Shown piece by piece: positions 20,604-34,300 of a stretch of DNA of 64,000 nt (its first letter is position 1; every line of letters begins with the position of its first letter). The notes under the pieces are model-generated. The model searched no databases. It was not told where the DNA came from and worked only from the letters and a program-made list of their open reading frames with translations. The translations under genes and the position numbers were made by a program. The stretch is from Rosa chinensis (lineage: Eukaryota > Streptophyta > Magnoliopsida > Rosales > Rosaceae). The stretch covers positions 28,618,956 to 28,682,955 of the forward strand of contig NC_037094.1 of assembly GCF_002994745.2 (NCBI RefSeq), in the 5' to 3' direction.

Positions 20604-23600
20604 TCATCTCTTTTGGAAGTTTAGTTTCTTGATTGCAAAAGCAAAGATGAACACAAAGAACGCTGAAAACCCAATAAGTACAGCTACAACAACACCTAGA
20701 AAGTCTTTCCTATATCCAAAATATGTGCTTATAAAATGATCTACAGTTTCACCGGAATCAAGGGTGTCTTTGAGTCCGCCAAACTGGGAAGAAAACAATC
20801 CATACAAGCTCCAAGAGGTCGGGCTGACCCAATAGAACCATCTCCACCATATTGGAATTCTCTGTCACCGCCAAATAGAACTAATGTGAGTGTATACCAT
20901 CAGATTGATGAACAAACTCGCGTATACAATTTTCAATAGTTGATATGTATACATTTGTTTATTATATTCACTTACTGTTTTGGGAATGAGAAATCCTGAA
21001 ATGACATTCCATAATGGGTAGAAGGCGGACGAAACTACAGCAGACATGGTGTTGCTCGGAGTAATTGACACAATCATCATCCCATGGAAGGTGAAGTATA
21101 AGAAGGTGAGGTACATGAACAATAGATAAAAAAAGAACTTGCTGACCGTCCAATCAAATCCAACCATGGAGTATACTATAACCCCATATATGATAGTCTG
21201 GATCAAAGTGTATGGGATCTCAATGACGGCCTGCAGAAATTAAAAGTTTCATGTTTGTCAAATTTAGGTGGCCTAGATTCATGTACAAGATACAGATCCT
21301 TATGTTGCAAGGCAAATATACAGTGTAAAGTGTTATAGACAACCATCTAATACTGACCAAAAAATGAAAGTGCTGTTGAAAAAATAATATTTAGTGTGAA
21401 GATTATATATGAAGCCAACACTCTTCCTCCCATGCTGACATATAGGACAGAACAATGGATTGATCTAACTTTGATCTTTGTAGATCGAAGTAGCAACCTT
21501 GCAGAAACTTAGTAACAAATAGCATACCTGTCCAAAGGCAAATGGAAAAGCCGAGTACATTCCAGCTGCCGTTTCTCTGTAAGAGACCAACCTCTCAACA
21601 TGTACAACTGGCTGCACTGATAAGGAATTCTGTATACCAATAAAGAGAACAGCAGCGTACATAGAACCCAGCGCGCTAAAGAGATCTCTTTGCTTTTGTC
21701 TGGAAGGAGCATGAAATGATCAATGTCACTCTTGCACATTAAGTTTTACATACATTGCATCACAAAACTTTGGGAAATACTGGTATCTCATGTGTGTTAC
21801 AATATATACCTTTTGGAACCAAGATCCCAGAAAAATGATCCAAGTAGTGCAGCCATCGTAGCTGTGAAAAGAAGTCTCACCGCAGTGTATTGAGGGTTTC
21901 GCCAATACGATACATGCTGTTTCCATAGGCAAGCTAGACACTGGGTGAAGAAAGACTGTGAATATCGTGTTGGGAAGTACAAGTCCTTTGAATTTGGTGC
22001 AGGAGTACTTAGTTCTTTTATCAATGCCTTATTTTTCCTAATAGTTCAGATATAGAAATTAGTAGCTGAAACACAAGTATAGCATTATTACATGAATTTT
22101 TATGGATATCTTACCTAAATATTTCTGAGTTTTTGTATATGTATGCAAAATCAACCCCAAGAGATGCTTCTTGTGCTGGAGAAGTAACCTCCAACATCCA
22201 AGTTGCCGGATTGTAACCATCCTTTATTTTAGAAACTCCACAAATCTCCTAAAATCTCATTAATGTTAGCAGTTGAGTAAAGTATGGCAGATAATTATAT
22301 ATTTATGTATTATACACCTAACCTCAAAGTATTCGATCATCTGGGAAGAATGGTGGCCTAAAGGGCCAACATATATTTCTTCACCCCCGCGTTTCAAAAG
22401 CAACATCTACAGTAGAACATCAAAATTTTCAATCTTGTAACATTAAATATATAGTATATCCAAAATGTAGCTACTAATACTAATTAACAGTATATCACCT
22501 CATCAAAAGCATCAAATATATCAATGCTTGGTTGGTGGATGGTACAGACTACAGTTCTCCCGGTGTCCACTGTATTCCTCACTGTTCTCATTACAATTGC
22601 TGCTGCCCTAGCATCAAGGCCAGAGGTCGGCTCATCCATAAATATTATCGAGGGGTTGGCAACAAGCTCTACTGCAATTGTTAGCCTTTTGCGTTGTTCA
22701 GTTGAGAGACCATTCACTCCTGGAAATCCAACAAATCTGTCACTTATTGAGGCCATTTCTACAAGCTCCATGACTTCCTCAATAAACATCTGCAAATCAT
22801 TAAAGCATGGATATGCTCAACAAGACTTGACTAAACATAATCCATGATTAAAGAAACTATCATCCTAAAGACAGGCCTTCACAAGAAAGAAGGATAGGTC
22901 AGAAGCATACCTTTCTGGTTGGGGAATCAACCTCACGGGGCAACCGGAGCCATGCAGAATAAACCAAAGACTCGTAAACAGTGACATGAGGGGAGTGTAT
23001 ATCTGTTTGCTCACAGTATCCTGATATGCGAGCAAATGTTTCTTGCCTTTTTGCATATCCAGATAAGGTGATTCTACCTTCAATATATCCACTTGTCTTC
23101 CTTCCTGCCAAGACATCCATGAGAGTGGTTTTTCCAGCGCCACTAACACCCATCAAAGCTGTTAGAACTCCAGGCCTAAAAGCACCACTCACGCCCTTAA
23201 GAAGTTCTAGCCGATCCCCAGTTTTGCTTTGATCTTTCATTTCCTGCAAGGACATATATATTAATGTGAAGGATGAAAATGCATTGATTGCATTCATCAT
23301 TTGTAATTGGTTCAATTATTATAAAAGGGTACTTTTATTTGATATTTCAATCTGGGAGTTCTACAATAACATATTTGATTTTGATTTGACGGTAATATTA
23401 ATAGTGTTTGTAGATATGTAGTTCAAGTTGCTTCCCAGTCACCAAACATTTTAATTAATGAAAAATAGCATTAATACTATTTTTCCTTTACAAAAATTGA
23501 AGATACCTTAGGCAAATCAACAGCATATCTGATTTCCTCGAAAGTAATTGAAAGGGGTTCAAATGGAAGAACCATGCCATGCTGCCTAGTAGGATTGCTT

Positions 23601-26600
23601 GCAACTCTGCTATCTTCTGTTGTGGAGGATGCCTCATTGGATAGTACTGCTTGGGGCATCTCAAGTGCTGCATCCACGAAATTGTCAGAATTGTCAAAAC
23701 ATAGCATTGATAGTATCCATCTGTAGACAGAAATTAATATGCCTAGGTACTTACGATCAAGATACTGAAGTGCCAAGGTGAAAAGGAAATTCAACAGAAG
23801 AATAAATCCAATCAAAGCTACTAATCCAATCCAGTAGAAGCGTGCCTCCGGAAATATGCCTCGATACTTCAAAACCATAACTCCTAATGCTTCTGTTGAG
23901 TTGGCAGGAACCTGTATTACAAAATCCCAAGACACATGAATTAACATTTTCCTGAAGATTTTCACCTACTCTAATTGTTCTAGTCTCTAGCTCTATTGTC
24001 ACAATCGTGAAAAGTTATCCTTGCATACGTGTCTCCAACTTTCTCCAAGAAATTCATTGACAGCGATGGCATTCAGTCCATATGTGAATGGTGAGAGCCA
24101 ATATCCCCACAACAACCATTTCTTCATATCCTCTGAATAAAAAATAATAACAAAATTAATAAAAAGAAAAAAGACACAAGGTTAGCTTACCATCAGAATT
24201 TAATTACGTCCACTACAATAACACATAAAAGCACTGTTATGATTTCTCAGATTAGATTAAGAATTTACCTTGTGATATGACAAAGCCACCCAGACCAAGA
24301 ATGACAAGTAAAGCACCAAATCCAAATGTATTTGCAATAGTCATGTTCCTTCCTAGTGCCCCTATCAATCGAAACAATCCATTTGCCATCTGGCTAATAC
24401 ACAGCAGTAGAAGGAACTGTTTGAAAAACCTGTTAACAAATTTTCATAATTATATTTGATAACCAATTAACTTGATCTGTCTGACCAAATAAAATTAACC
24501 TGAGCTGAACCTAAACTTTTAAATGCAATTTTGAAAATACATGTTTCACTTTTCAATTACCTTTCAATGCTCGGATCATAACCTATAGGGTAGTAAGTTA
24601 TGATCACCCAGATGGAAACGTCCACAAAAGTTATAGGGATCCTTATCATCCATGTGGGTAAAGAGTATGCCCAAGCAGGATAGAACAGATGGTCCCTTTG
24701 CTTGAAAAACACAGGCAGTCTAGTGACTGTCATATGAAGCTCAGGAAACCCATTAAGCATAATTGCGAGTAGTGTATAGAATAAAGCTCCCATATAAATC
24801 CCACCATCTGCTACTGTGTTCTGGTGCATCTCAGTACGTAAAAATAATGTCATTGTTGTAAGAGCAACTAGAATAAGCTGAAACCAAAACAATAGAAGTA
24901 TTTCATTTACTTTTATATTTCTCTGAATGAAAGATGAACAAAATGTTCAATTTGATTTTGCACCAACTGCAGGTTAACGAGCCAAAATTTCACTTTGCAT
25001 GTATGGAATCACCTGACCAGTTTCCTTAAGATATTAGAACAATGAACATTAAGAGTTTTGCATTTAAATCCACCTCTGGAAAAAGTCCATTACTAACTAG
25101 TAATATTCATTACTTCTCAATTCTCACCTGAACCAATTTGAAAATGTAGACAAACGAATTCCTCTTTGTAAGCAAAATTTGTCTGGCCATACAAACTTTG
25201 AACAATTCCTTCTTATTAACACCATACTTTTTAGTTGACAATGCAGCAGGGTGGCCTTCGGACTTGTTAAATGGAATAGAAAGCTCATCACCAACTTTTC
25301 TACCGATGTGAAATAACTGCATTGCTTCAGAGAATGCCTTGGTTGTTACAAATCTATAAGGCCTATCCCTATGAGCCCAGTATTGCTCTTGATCTTTTCT
25401 TGATGTCACCTGTCATAGAATTAAGATAAATGAGAAGCTTTATTTATATATATCCAATCTCTGTGGAAAACAAAAGGTTGACATAGAGGGAAGAGATGTC
25501 ATTATATATATGTGTGAGTAAGTTGAGCTACCTCTTGCAGGAAATCAGCAACTCCTTTCCTCTCTGGACATTTGAAGCCCATGTACTCAAAGAACTCAAG
25601 AACATTCTCACGTGGACCCTGATAAACGATGTAGCCATCCGAGAGGAGAATTATATCATCAAAGAGATTGTATGTCTCCGGTGCTGGCTGCAGTAGAGCG
25701 ATTAATGCAGTTCCGTTCAGAATGTGGACATATTGTTGTAGTGATTTCACTAATTGCAATGTTGTTGAGCTGTCCAGCCCATTGGATATTTCATCCATCA
25801 GAAGGACTCTTTCTGGTCCAACCAGCATCTCCCCTGCAATAATGTATCAACCATTTTTTTTTGTATAAGAATCAGCCGCAGTTAAACTACCCGGTCACAC
25901 TTTAAGAAACTGAAAAAAAGAGAGTTGGGGAAGTCCTATATATGCATACCTGTGGTGAGTCTCTTTTTCTGTCCACCAGATATACCTCTGGTCATTTCGT
26001 CTCCTACCATAATGTCAGCACAATCTTCAAGTCCCAAAATCTGGAAAAGTTTATTAGCAAAAGTTGGAAAATTTTCGTTTACTGATCAAAGCAGGAAGTG
26101 TGTGGTTCTAGATTTTATCTTTGTACACAAAGGCACATAATTAACTTGAACGAAGGATACCTTAAGAATAAAGTCTGTAACTATATTAGCTTCCTGTCCT
26201 TCTAGTGCTGCTGCCTGCAAAAAGTTTAAAAGAGCCATTTTAGGTGTTTGAATGCTACTTCAAGAACAAGTACAAAAAGTAAGGTTTAGAGGGTGCAAAT
26301 GATGAACAACACAAAGGATACAGTTCCACATCAATTGCCATAGATATAAAAATTTTAAGATATATTGTTCTGGTTTATGTATTGTAGCATTAATTAGAAT
26401 TATAAAACATAGCTTTATACTGATCTTTCCTATATATACAGCTGTTCTCATACCTTCATGTAGAGATCAAGATCAAGATCTGGCATAATATTTGCAGCCT
26501 TTTCTCTCCTTAATAATTCCACCAACATTTCTGAAGTTTCCAAAATGCAGATGAAAAATTAACTTAATTCAGATTCTCTAGATCAAAATTATCAAACCTA

Positions 26601-27812
26601 GATTGTATATAAATGTCACCTTAACTTTAGGGTGTTTTAACAGACGTACCATAACGTGGTCCAACACCTTGACATCTAGCTGCAAAAGCCAGTGTCTCTC
26701 TCACTGTCAGTTCTGGAATATGTAGATCGTGTTGAGTAACATAAGCTGACATCCTGTCTGATACAAACTCATCCATCTCACTTCCATTGTATGTAACTCT
26801 CCCCGAAAACTAATGTCATTCATAAGCGATTACACCAAATTATATAGTGACATGTTGTGAACTAAGCAATAGAAATCAAGTATTGGAACAGAAACGCATA
26901 CGAATAGTGACCTCCTTACTTTTAGATTAGCTTTACCCAGTTTTCCAGCCAACGCCAATAAGAACGTGGTCTTTCCAGAGCCAGGTGGCCCTAAAAGAAG
27001 TGTCATTCTGCAGAAATCAGACAGACCAGCATTTCATATGTATGAGAAGTGTGCCGTTTGAAGAGTATGTATACATGAAGTAGTAATTGTCTGGTTACCT
27101 TCTTGGCTTGATGCTCCCACTTACATCATGAAGGATTGGAAATGCTCTCTTTTTACTTGGAAGAATGTGAAAACAATTCAGGAACCCCTTATTTTAAAGA
27201 GAAAAACTAAGGTGAATTATTAAGTTACATCATATAAAAGCATGAATCTAAAATAGATATAACCTTGATCCAGGAGATGGTACCTCTAACATATTGATGG
27301 AGAAGTTGAACACTGTAGGTGACGACGCCCTGGTTCCTACATAAGCCTCTGCTTCAACATTTAAATGTTCGAACCGCACTTCAGTTGTTGGAAATTCAAG
27401 TCCAACTCTGCGTGCATTTCGAATATTATATTAAAGATTACAAGTTACAATCCAATTTCATCAAAAACTTGCAGCATTCATTAGAGTTAATCAATCACCT
27501 ATTCATGCGGTCCTTGATCTTGCGCAACAACTTTTCATTATCTTGCTCAACAGTCTGCACCAGCCTCTCCAACAAAGTCTTCCTCTCTCGTAGTCCAAGA
27601 TTCTTCTTGATATCAATCTCTCTGCTTTCACCGTCCTCCTCTTGACCTTGGCCGAGTAGAATTCCTCTCCTTGTTCTGGAATAGGTAGGTAACCGCTCTA
27701 CAGCAGACCAGTACGTCGTCATTGTCAGACTGGACTCCTCATCAGCTCCTTCACCGGAAGGAGGCTCGATGATTTCCTCTTCTTCTTGTTCTTGACTGAA
27801 TGTGATGTTCAT
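20604..27812 (-). CDS. Full-size PDR-type ABC transporter (ABCG subfamily)
   Basis: I join 23 exons on the minus strand: 27812-27499, 27407-27284, 27187-27099, 27007-26920, 26809-26650, 26530-26454, 26214-26161, 26040-25950, 25833-25532, 25409-25128, 24877-24561, 24429-24269, 24132-24029, 23911-23755, 23667-23507, 23243-22911, 22789-22499, 22406-22323, 22248-22115, 22037-21810, 21699-21528, 21230-20976, 20861-20604. All use GT-AG and give 1411 residues. The layout is the reverse NBD-TMD-NBD-TMD of PDR pumps, which export hormones, terpenoids, waxes or xenobiotics at the plasma membrane. NBD1: [36 protein letters not shown] (Asn where Thr is common). NBD2: [38 protein letters not shown]. The end, [11 protein letters not shown], is family-typical. 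Substrate cannot be told from sequence. No frame breaks seen. Confidence 0.93.
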
Positions 27813-28960
27813 AGCTGAAAGAAGAGGCCAACAGCAGTATCAGGAGTAGAAATCTTAGAAAAAGAGAACAACTTTAATACCCAAATCTTCATGAAAACAA
27901 CCAGGAACCTTTTTCGTTTTTAATGAAAAACATTAACGTTTTGAGCTTTGACATTGAGCAAACAGTATAGCAACTTCTCTCCTAAGCAAAGTCATTTTTC
28001 TCCCAACCTACTCCCTAAGCTTTTGACAACATTGCGACACGGCTTTATTACAATCCAATGGTCTACAATAAATAAAACTACGGCTTGTCTCTCTATTTTG
28101 TTTCTCGCTCTCTTGGTCGATCAATTTTTCTATATATGCCTTCGAAATTTGTTCCGATCGAACCGATATGAAAGGGAAAAGGATCGACGTGTAATCAACC
28201 ACCAAGCCTTCTTCTTGTTCATACGGTCCGGTTGATACTTATTCACTATACCTTTGTTTTCCGATCTGTGAACTCAGTCGAAAAGAGCAGATTCACAAAA
28301 TGATCCACTTTCTGTTCTTTGGCCAAATTCGAATGGCTAACCTCCTTCAAGAACCTAGAAGCTATAATTTCTCTTACGGTCTGTTTCAATGAGAAAACGG
28401 TGAGATTTATAGGAATTTTAACGATGTCTGTTTAGGATTTAGAATACCTAATCAATTAAGAAAGTTTAAAATAAATAAAGAAACTTAAATAAATAAATAA
28501 ATTGTTTTGAAAATAAATAAAGAACTAAGAATAGCAAAATGGCACTTATTTTGGTGAAAATTAAAATTTGGAAATCAAATAATGAATTCGTAGTTTTTTT
28601 TTCACAAAAAAAAAAAAATCAAAATTTCAAGTTGAGAAATGTCAAACAAGAGATTTGGCATATTAGCGTTTATGAAATCCTCCTCACTTTCAATTAAGTT
28701 TCATCATTTTTTCACTCACCCAAACACACCCTTCAATGAAACAATATAAGCACACGCAATTTGATCAAGTTTGTCCATGAAACAATATACTTTTAGTTCA
28801 TGTAGTGGAATTTTGTTTCCCTGCCCTGTTTGGTTAAGATTTTAAGGAGTCCATTATGCCCCGAAATCTTAACCCTAAAAGGAGAAGAATCTCCTATTGT
28901 ATATAGGGAGTGCAACAGTGTTATTGGTGAAGAGGAAAAGACATGGAACTTCTTTTAATT
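27813..28960. other. Upstream region of the ABCG gene
   Basis: Probable 5' leader and promoter, then AT-rich DNA with long A and T runs near 28480-28620. No other gene was seen. Confidence 0.45.
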
Positions 28961-30004
28961 TTACCGTTAGAGAGGTTCTAGTTGGACCTCCAAATTTGAT
29001 ATTTGGACCTCTCCTACTTATTAAACCTCCAATTCACTTTTTTGAATACTTAAATAACTAAGTAGACCTCCTTAATTTTACCAAAACACCCTTGAACAAT
29101 TAAATATGTATCTTCAACAATTTATTGTTTTTTTTTCTTATCTCTATCAATTTAATCATGAAGAATTGTGTGAGTAAGCTGCCTATATTTTTGGTGTACT
29201 TTCAATGATGAAACAAGAAATTGATTCTTGGAGGATCCGAACAAGTAGACAATTACAAACATTTTTCTATTAATCCAGATCATAGTTTTTTTTTTTTTTT
29301 TTTGCAATATGAATGGTTCTAGAAAAGACTTTGGCTCTTAGAAAAATAATATATATACATCGCTTAAATCGAATTATAAGCTTGGATCTTAATTAGTAAT
29401 AACTACACCAAGATATTCAATAAATTTAGTTTAAGGAAATTTCAAATTAATATTGTTTTTAATTTACTTTTGTATTAAATGATAGGGCCCTGTATAGAAA
29501 TTAATTATCTTTACTTAATTGTTTTAGGTAAATTATAAAGTTATATAGGTAACATAAGGAATTTTCGGGAAAAAATTGAATGTTATAGGGGAGGTAAGAA
29601 GAGTATTTTTTTTTTCTTTTTATCCTTATTTGTCTTTTCATATAAGTTGACAAAATCTATTGATAATTAAAAAAAGAGATTTTGTCCATTTACCCCATTT
29701 CTAGGGTTTTTTTTTCCCACTTACCCCATTAAGTTTTTTTAATTCTCTCTTACCCAATACACTCTAAGGGAGTCTTCCCTAATACCTTTTTTTTTGTTTT
29801 TAATTTTTTTTTAATACCATTTTACCCTCACCCCCTTGTTACTTAGAGAGAGAGAGAGAAAAAAAAAATAGAAGAGAGAGAAACCATGGGAGACTTCGCC
29901 GGAGCCCGTCACCGGCCAACTTTCGCCGGAATCCGGTCACCGGTCGCCGGATTTCGGTCACCTACTGCCGCCCACCGGAATTTGCTGAAAATCTCACTGG
30001 AAAG

Positions 30005-30345
30005 TTTTTTTGTCCCCAATAGACATCTATTGCCCCCTAGTAGATGGGCAATAAACCTCTATTGCCCCCCAATAGACGTCTATTGCCCCCTAATAGACGT
30101 CTATTACCCTCCAATAGACGACTATCAGCCATGTATTGCCCCCCAATAGACGACTATCAACCATGTATTGCCCCCAATAGAAGCCTATTGCCCCCCAATA
30201 GAACTTTCAGTTGCCAGAATGGGAACTAATCTTCCTAAATTTAGACAAATAAAACTTTGATTACAGAAAAAAAACAAGGAGATTACATCAATTCAAAACG
30301 TCTATTGCCCCCCAATAGCCGTCTATTGCCCCCCAATAAAACTTT
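30005..30345. repeat. Palindromic minisatellite, CAATAGACGTCTATTGCCCC units
   Basis: About a dozen units of 20-24 bp, each holding the dyad CAATAGACGTCTATTG or a variant, separated by runs of C. Related units occur at 7555-7770. Any frame across it gives repeated Pro-Pro-Ile/Asn-Arg-type peptide. Confidence 0.85.
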
Positions 30346-30789
30346 CGATAGCCAAAATGAGAACTAATCTAAGCAGAGAAATACACCCAGGAGGAGCAGA
30401 TTCTCAACATCATTAGCCACTTTCTCCCACAGATGAGAGAAAAGGAGAAAATTGAAAACAGAGGAAGTCCTCAAGTGGGAGCAAAATGAAGCAGAAATGA
30501 AACAAATTGAACTAACAAAGAAATGAAAGACAAAAGCAGCGACTACTGATGGATTGTAACACAGAATCATTTCAAATTCTTACAGTCAAAAGCATCAAAA
30601 TACAAAAACAAAATAATCATTTCATATTGGATAGTGCAAACCCTATAACAAGCAATCAAACCAGAAATGCAATTGAATCTGAATCGGATGTGAAGAGTGG
30701 CTCAATTGAATCTGGATCGGATGTGAAGAGTGCGTCGGAAAACATGAGCATCTCCTCCACTGTGAGCATCGGAAATAGCAGATAGTAGA

Positions 30790-30960
30790 ATGATTGGGTC
30801 AGAGTTCGCCGGTACGGTGACGACGTCGACGGACGCCGATTTCGCCTTCACCTTCAACGACAATAACTTCTCTGACCGGTTTATCCGGATCAAGATCATG
30901 GTCGGCTGTTCGAGGAAGCTGAGATCCTCGTCGTCCTCAACATCTCCTCCGTCTTCTCCT
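30790..30960 (+). pseudogene. Captured POB1-like BTB protein N-terminal fragment
   Basis: The frame from 30790 reads TDADFAFTFNDNNFSDRFIR followed by IKIM. This resembles the N-terminal signature of plant POB1/LRB BTB-POZ proteins (SDFxFAFNDSNFSDRLLRIEIM-type), nuclear E3 substrate adaptors. The resemblance stops within about 40 residues and the frame ends at 31011 without a BTB domain. It sits inside the MULE at 28970-31523, consistent with gene-fragment capture. The identification rests on a short motif. Confidence 0.55.
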
Positions 30961-31228
30961 TCTCGAGCCTCAGAGCCAAAGGAAGAACAAGGCCGCCGAA
31001 TCCATCGTTGATCAGAATAAACTCGTCCCCGGCGCCATGATCTCCGGCGGAGACAGCGTTTTCCTAGGTGTGGTGAAGGCGGCGGAGGAGCGAGTTAGAT
31101 CTCTGGGAGGTGCTGACGAAGTCGTTTTCGTCGATTTCCGGGAGGACCAACTCCTTCTTGCTCCAAGGAGATGGCGGCATAGCCAGTAGCGACGGGGAGG
31201 GAGGGGGCCGGCGTCATGGGCATCGTGC

Positions 31229-31230
<2 letters not shown>

Positions 31231-31314
<84 letters not shown>
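31231..31314. repeat. (GA)42 microsatellite
   Basis: 84 bp of perfect GA dinucleotide inside the MULE. Open frames across it on both strands are artefacts of the repeat. Confidence 0.95.
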
Positions 31315-31317
<3 letters not shown>

Positions 31318-31532
31318 AAGATAAAATATAGTGGCATTCTGTAGTTTATTAATTAAGGTGAGGGTAAAATTGTCATTTTAATTTAAATTGGGTTAGTAGG
31401 AGTAAAAATCTGTTGCTGGGGTAAGTGGGATAACTTTGGCTCATTTTCGGGCTTTTGGTCAAGGACCCTTAAAAAAAAATGGAGGTCCAAATATCAAATT
31501 CGGAGGTCCAACTAGAACCACCCTTACCGTTA

Positions 31533-32348
31533 TTAATCATTTTGAATGATTTATTATGAGTATTTTTTATTATTTTTTAATTAAATTTTTGACACCAAAT
31601 CTTTTGCTTTCCTGATAGTAGTAGATATATTTCAACACCAAAAAATACATATAGAATTTTCGTCCAAACAAAAAGAACCGCAAAGGATTAAAAATCAATT
31701 TCCTAAATTTGGTATATGTAACAAAATGAACAACTTTTTTGTAATAAGAGAACAATGAGGGAAAATGAATCCTCCAATGGGGATTCATTTCCGGTTATAC
31801 TTTTTTTGTACTAGATACGATTAATTGCCTAATCCAATAACCATTATATTCCTATTGACAATTGTTATTATAAATTTCCGATTAGGAAGATTTATGTCAC
31901 TGCTATCAATCACCCACAAAAATCAATTGCCAATTGTTCAAGTGTAACTAATGTCTTGAGAGCACAAAGAACATGACCCTTAAAGTTACAAAAAACAGCA
32001 CCAAAACGTCTAACACCCTCCTCATGCTTTCAAGCACAAGTAACAAATCAATTTCTAACCATATGTGGTTCTAATCACGTACCCAAGCAAGTTCGAAAGT
32101 CATTACTGACCACCATTACCTCCGCTATAGAACTAGAAATGTCAGTGTCAATGTTAGAAGCAAAAGTACAAAGAACATGACACTTAAAATCACAAAAAAC
32201 ACCACCAAAACCTCCAACACACTCCTAGGTGCAGCTGCTATTACCTACAACTGGGGCAATTTGTTAAGAAATTGCCAGGTGTAGGAAGTTAATTTTGGAG
32301 GTGCAATGTAGTATCTACGAGTTATATTACAATGCTTCTTACACAATA
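31533..32348. other. Intergenic, no supported gene
   Basis: AT-rich DNA. CACAAAGAACATGAC-CTTAAA and CAAAAAACA-CACCAAAAC recur near 31957-32010 and 32168-32215, a short imperfect direct repeat. No gene was seen. Confidence 0.4.
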
Positions 32349-32887
32349 GAGCATTTATATTGGGACCTCCAAATCTGCTCAGTTGACCTCACTCTATTAT
32401 GAATTATTAAATGACATATATAACCTCTTATAAAATGACTATTAAGGACAATAATTATACCAAAAACAATTATATTTAATTTCTCTATACTTTCCAATTC
32501 AATAATAGTATATTACATTCTTTATTATTTTCCTTATCTATTTTTATTTTCCAATTTCACTACATACTCATTAACGCATTTATATATATTTAATAAGAAT
32601 TAAAACTATAATCAAGGTCATGTGACATAAAAGTTCCTATCATCATATATGTTGAACGCATATTGGTGAGGGATAACAAAAGAAATCATATTATGACCTA
32701 AATCCTAGTCTATCTATTATATTTGAAGAAGAAGAAAAAATAGCTAGCCGTAAAAAGAAAATCTAAAAAACTGTTAAATAATTAATCATGAGGTACAGAA
32801 AATAGAGAAAATAATTAAACATTAAGAAAAATTACTCTTCATTTTTTTTTGCACATCTACAAGAGAAAGAAAAAAAACAAAAAAAGT

Positions 32888-34300
32888 AAAACAGCCTGTT
32901 GTAGCTGTATCAATAAAAAAGGTAAAAACGACAAAACAAGTGAATTCACTCTTCAAACACATATAGTTTCCCTACCCTCTCTACTAGGGTTTTTGAGAGC
33001 GCCGGCCATGGCCAAGCGTCTCTGCACTTGCCTTCATCTTTGATGGAGAAAAATTTCGGCCCTTCCCATGGGGTCGCAGCTATCGAGTACGGTTCAGTCC
33101 GTCCCTCCTGTCTCTTTGTTTCTCTCATTGACGTCGAGATCAGGGGCTTCTCCTTCTCAATTTGGTTCGCATCGAGGTTTGAGGTTGAACTTCGTTCGGC
33201 TGCCAACTGAACTGGTGTTTACTGGTGATTGGAAGATTTGGGATCCTGGGCGGTTCACGGATTTGTCTGAGCCAGGATTGGATCAGGTTTTGTTAGAGTC
33301 CTTCCCCTACGGATGGCGGCGAGGGCGCTTTCAAATGGGCCAGGATGTTTGGACGAAGCCTAGATTCTAGCCAAGCCGGGCTCGATTGAAATCGAGTTTT
33401 GGGATGGCGGCGAGGAGGTTGGGTGAGGAACTCTAGTTCGCCCATCGTGGTGGCGTGGAGCTGCTTGCATGGGGCTTGTCGGGTTCAGGCTCGGCTAGTC
33501 AGAGCCCCTCCGATCTGAGAGGAAATTGGTTATGGCGGAGCATTTTCACTATCCTGTATCATAACAGGATCCGGGCCAAGGAGGACTGTGCCGGTGAAAG
33601 TGTTTGGCGTTGTGGTGATGAGGGTAGGATCAGCCTTCTCCGGTGGAATTCAGACTGGGATATCGGTGCGGCTCCTTGGATCAGTGGTGTTTGGGTGCTG
33701 AGGCTCTCAGGTGCCCGGAGAGGAGCTGATGCTAGGGTGCCCATGAGCTTGGGTGCCCTAATCAGATTCAAATGGGCTTGGGCTTTTGTCAAGGTTGCTT
33801 TGGCAGACCTGACTTTGGTCTTGGGCCGGATTTGGATCCGTATTTGGGATCCTGGTGGCTTACAAATCCGGATCTTGGATCCGAGACACCTACTCATATT
33901 GATATGGTATTGGTTCTGGTTCTTAGGAGTTCGTTGCTAATTTTTGAGTTTCTGACACCCTCGGTTACTTTCGAACTCCTGGTGGGCGAATCACCTCTCC
34001 TAGGTGATCATATCACCGGTTACTGTTACGGTTACTATTACATTTACACTGCTTTTGTGACATGTGCAGTGCAGCGATGTCGTTCGACATCAAGTCACAT
34101 CCTGGTTACCTTTCATTCTAGATGCGTCTGTGCGTCTGATTATCCTTGATTGTTTTTCCTTTATTATAGATGCGTCTGTGCATCTCGTTTTTCTTTATTG
34201 TTTTCTTTTGATACTTTTGCATTGCTCCATGTAACCTTTTGTTATCACTTAATATAGTCTGTCGTCTTTCCTTAAAAAAATAAAAAATAAAAAAAGTTTT
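32888..34300 (+). mobile_element. Poly-A-tailed insertion inside the composite element
   Basis: This block is absent from the shorter relative at 61547-62240. It opens with a leader-like CTACTAGGGTTTTTGAGAGC, is moderately GC-rich with open stretches up to 161 codons (33455-33940, no recognised domain), and closes with UTR-like sequence repeating ATGCGTCTGTGC and an A-rich tail near 34270-34300. It looks like a non-LTR retrotransposon fragment or retrocopy. No reverse transcriptase motif was seen, so gene capture by the outer element is the alternative. Confidence 0.4.

Larger units (their letters stand above)
28970..31523. mobile_element. MULE-like transposon with captured POB1-type fragment
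   Basis: Terminal inverted repeats of about 44 bp: the left end reads GAGAGGTTCTAGTTGGACCT and the right end, on the other strand, GGGTGGTTCTAGTTGGACCT, continuing CC(A/G)AATTTGATATTTGGACC. It is flanked by a perfect 9-bp duplication TTACCGTTA (28961-28969 and 31524-31532), the Mutator hallmark. It encodes no transposase, so it is non-autonomous. Inside lie a palindromic minisatellite, a BTB-gene fragment and a (GA)42 repeat. The inner part, about 29690-31470, is a relative of the module at 7480-8515 and may be a second element nested within the first. Confidence 0.85.

Noticed and set aside
30005..30345. CRISPR-like regular repeat
   Set aside because: Units are contiguous minisatellite repeats without unique spacers, and the genome is a plant.
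31095..31337. Frames across the GA repeat on both strands
   Set aside because: Ser-Leu or Glu-Arg runs are produced by any GA/CT microsatellite.
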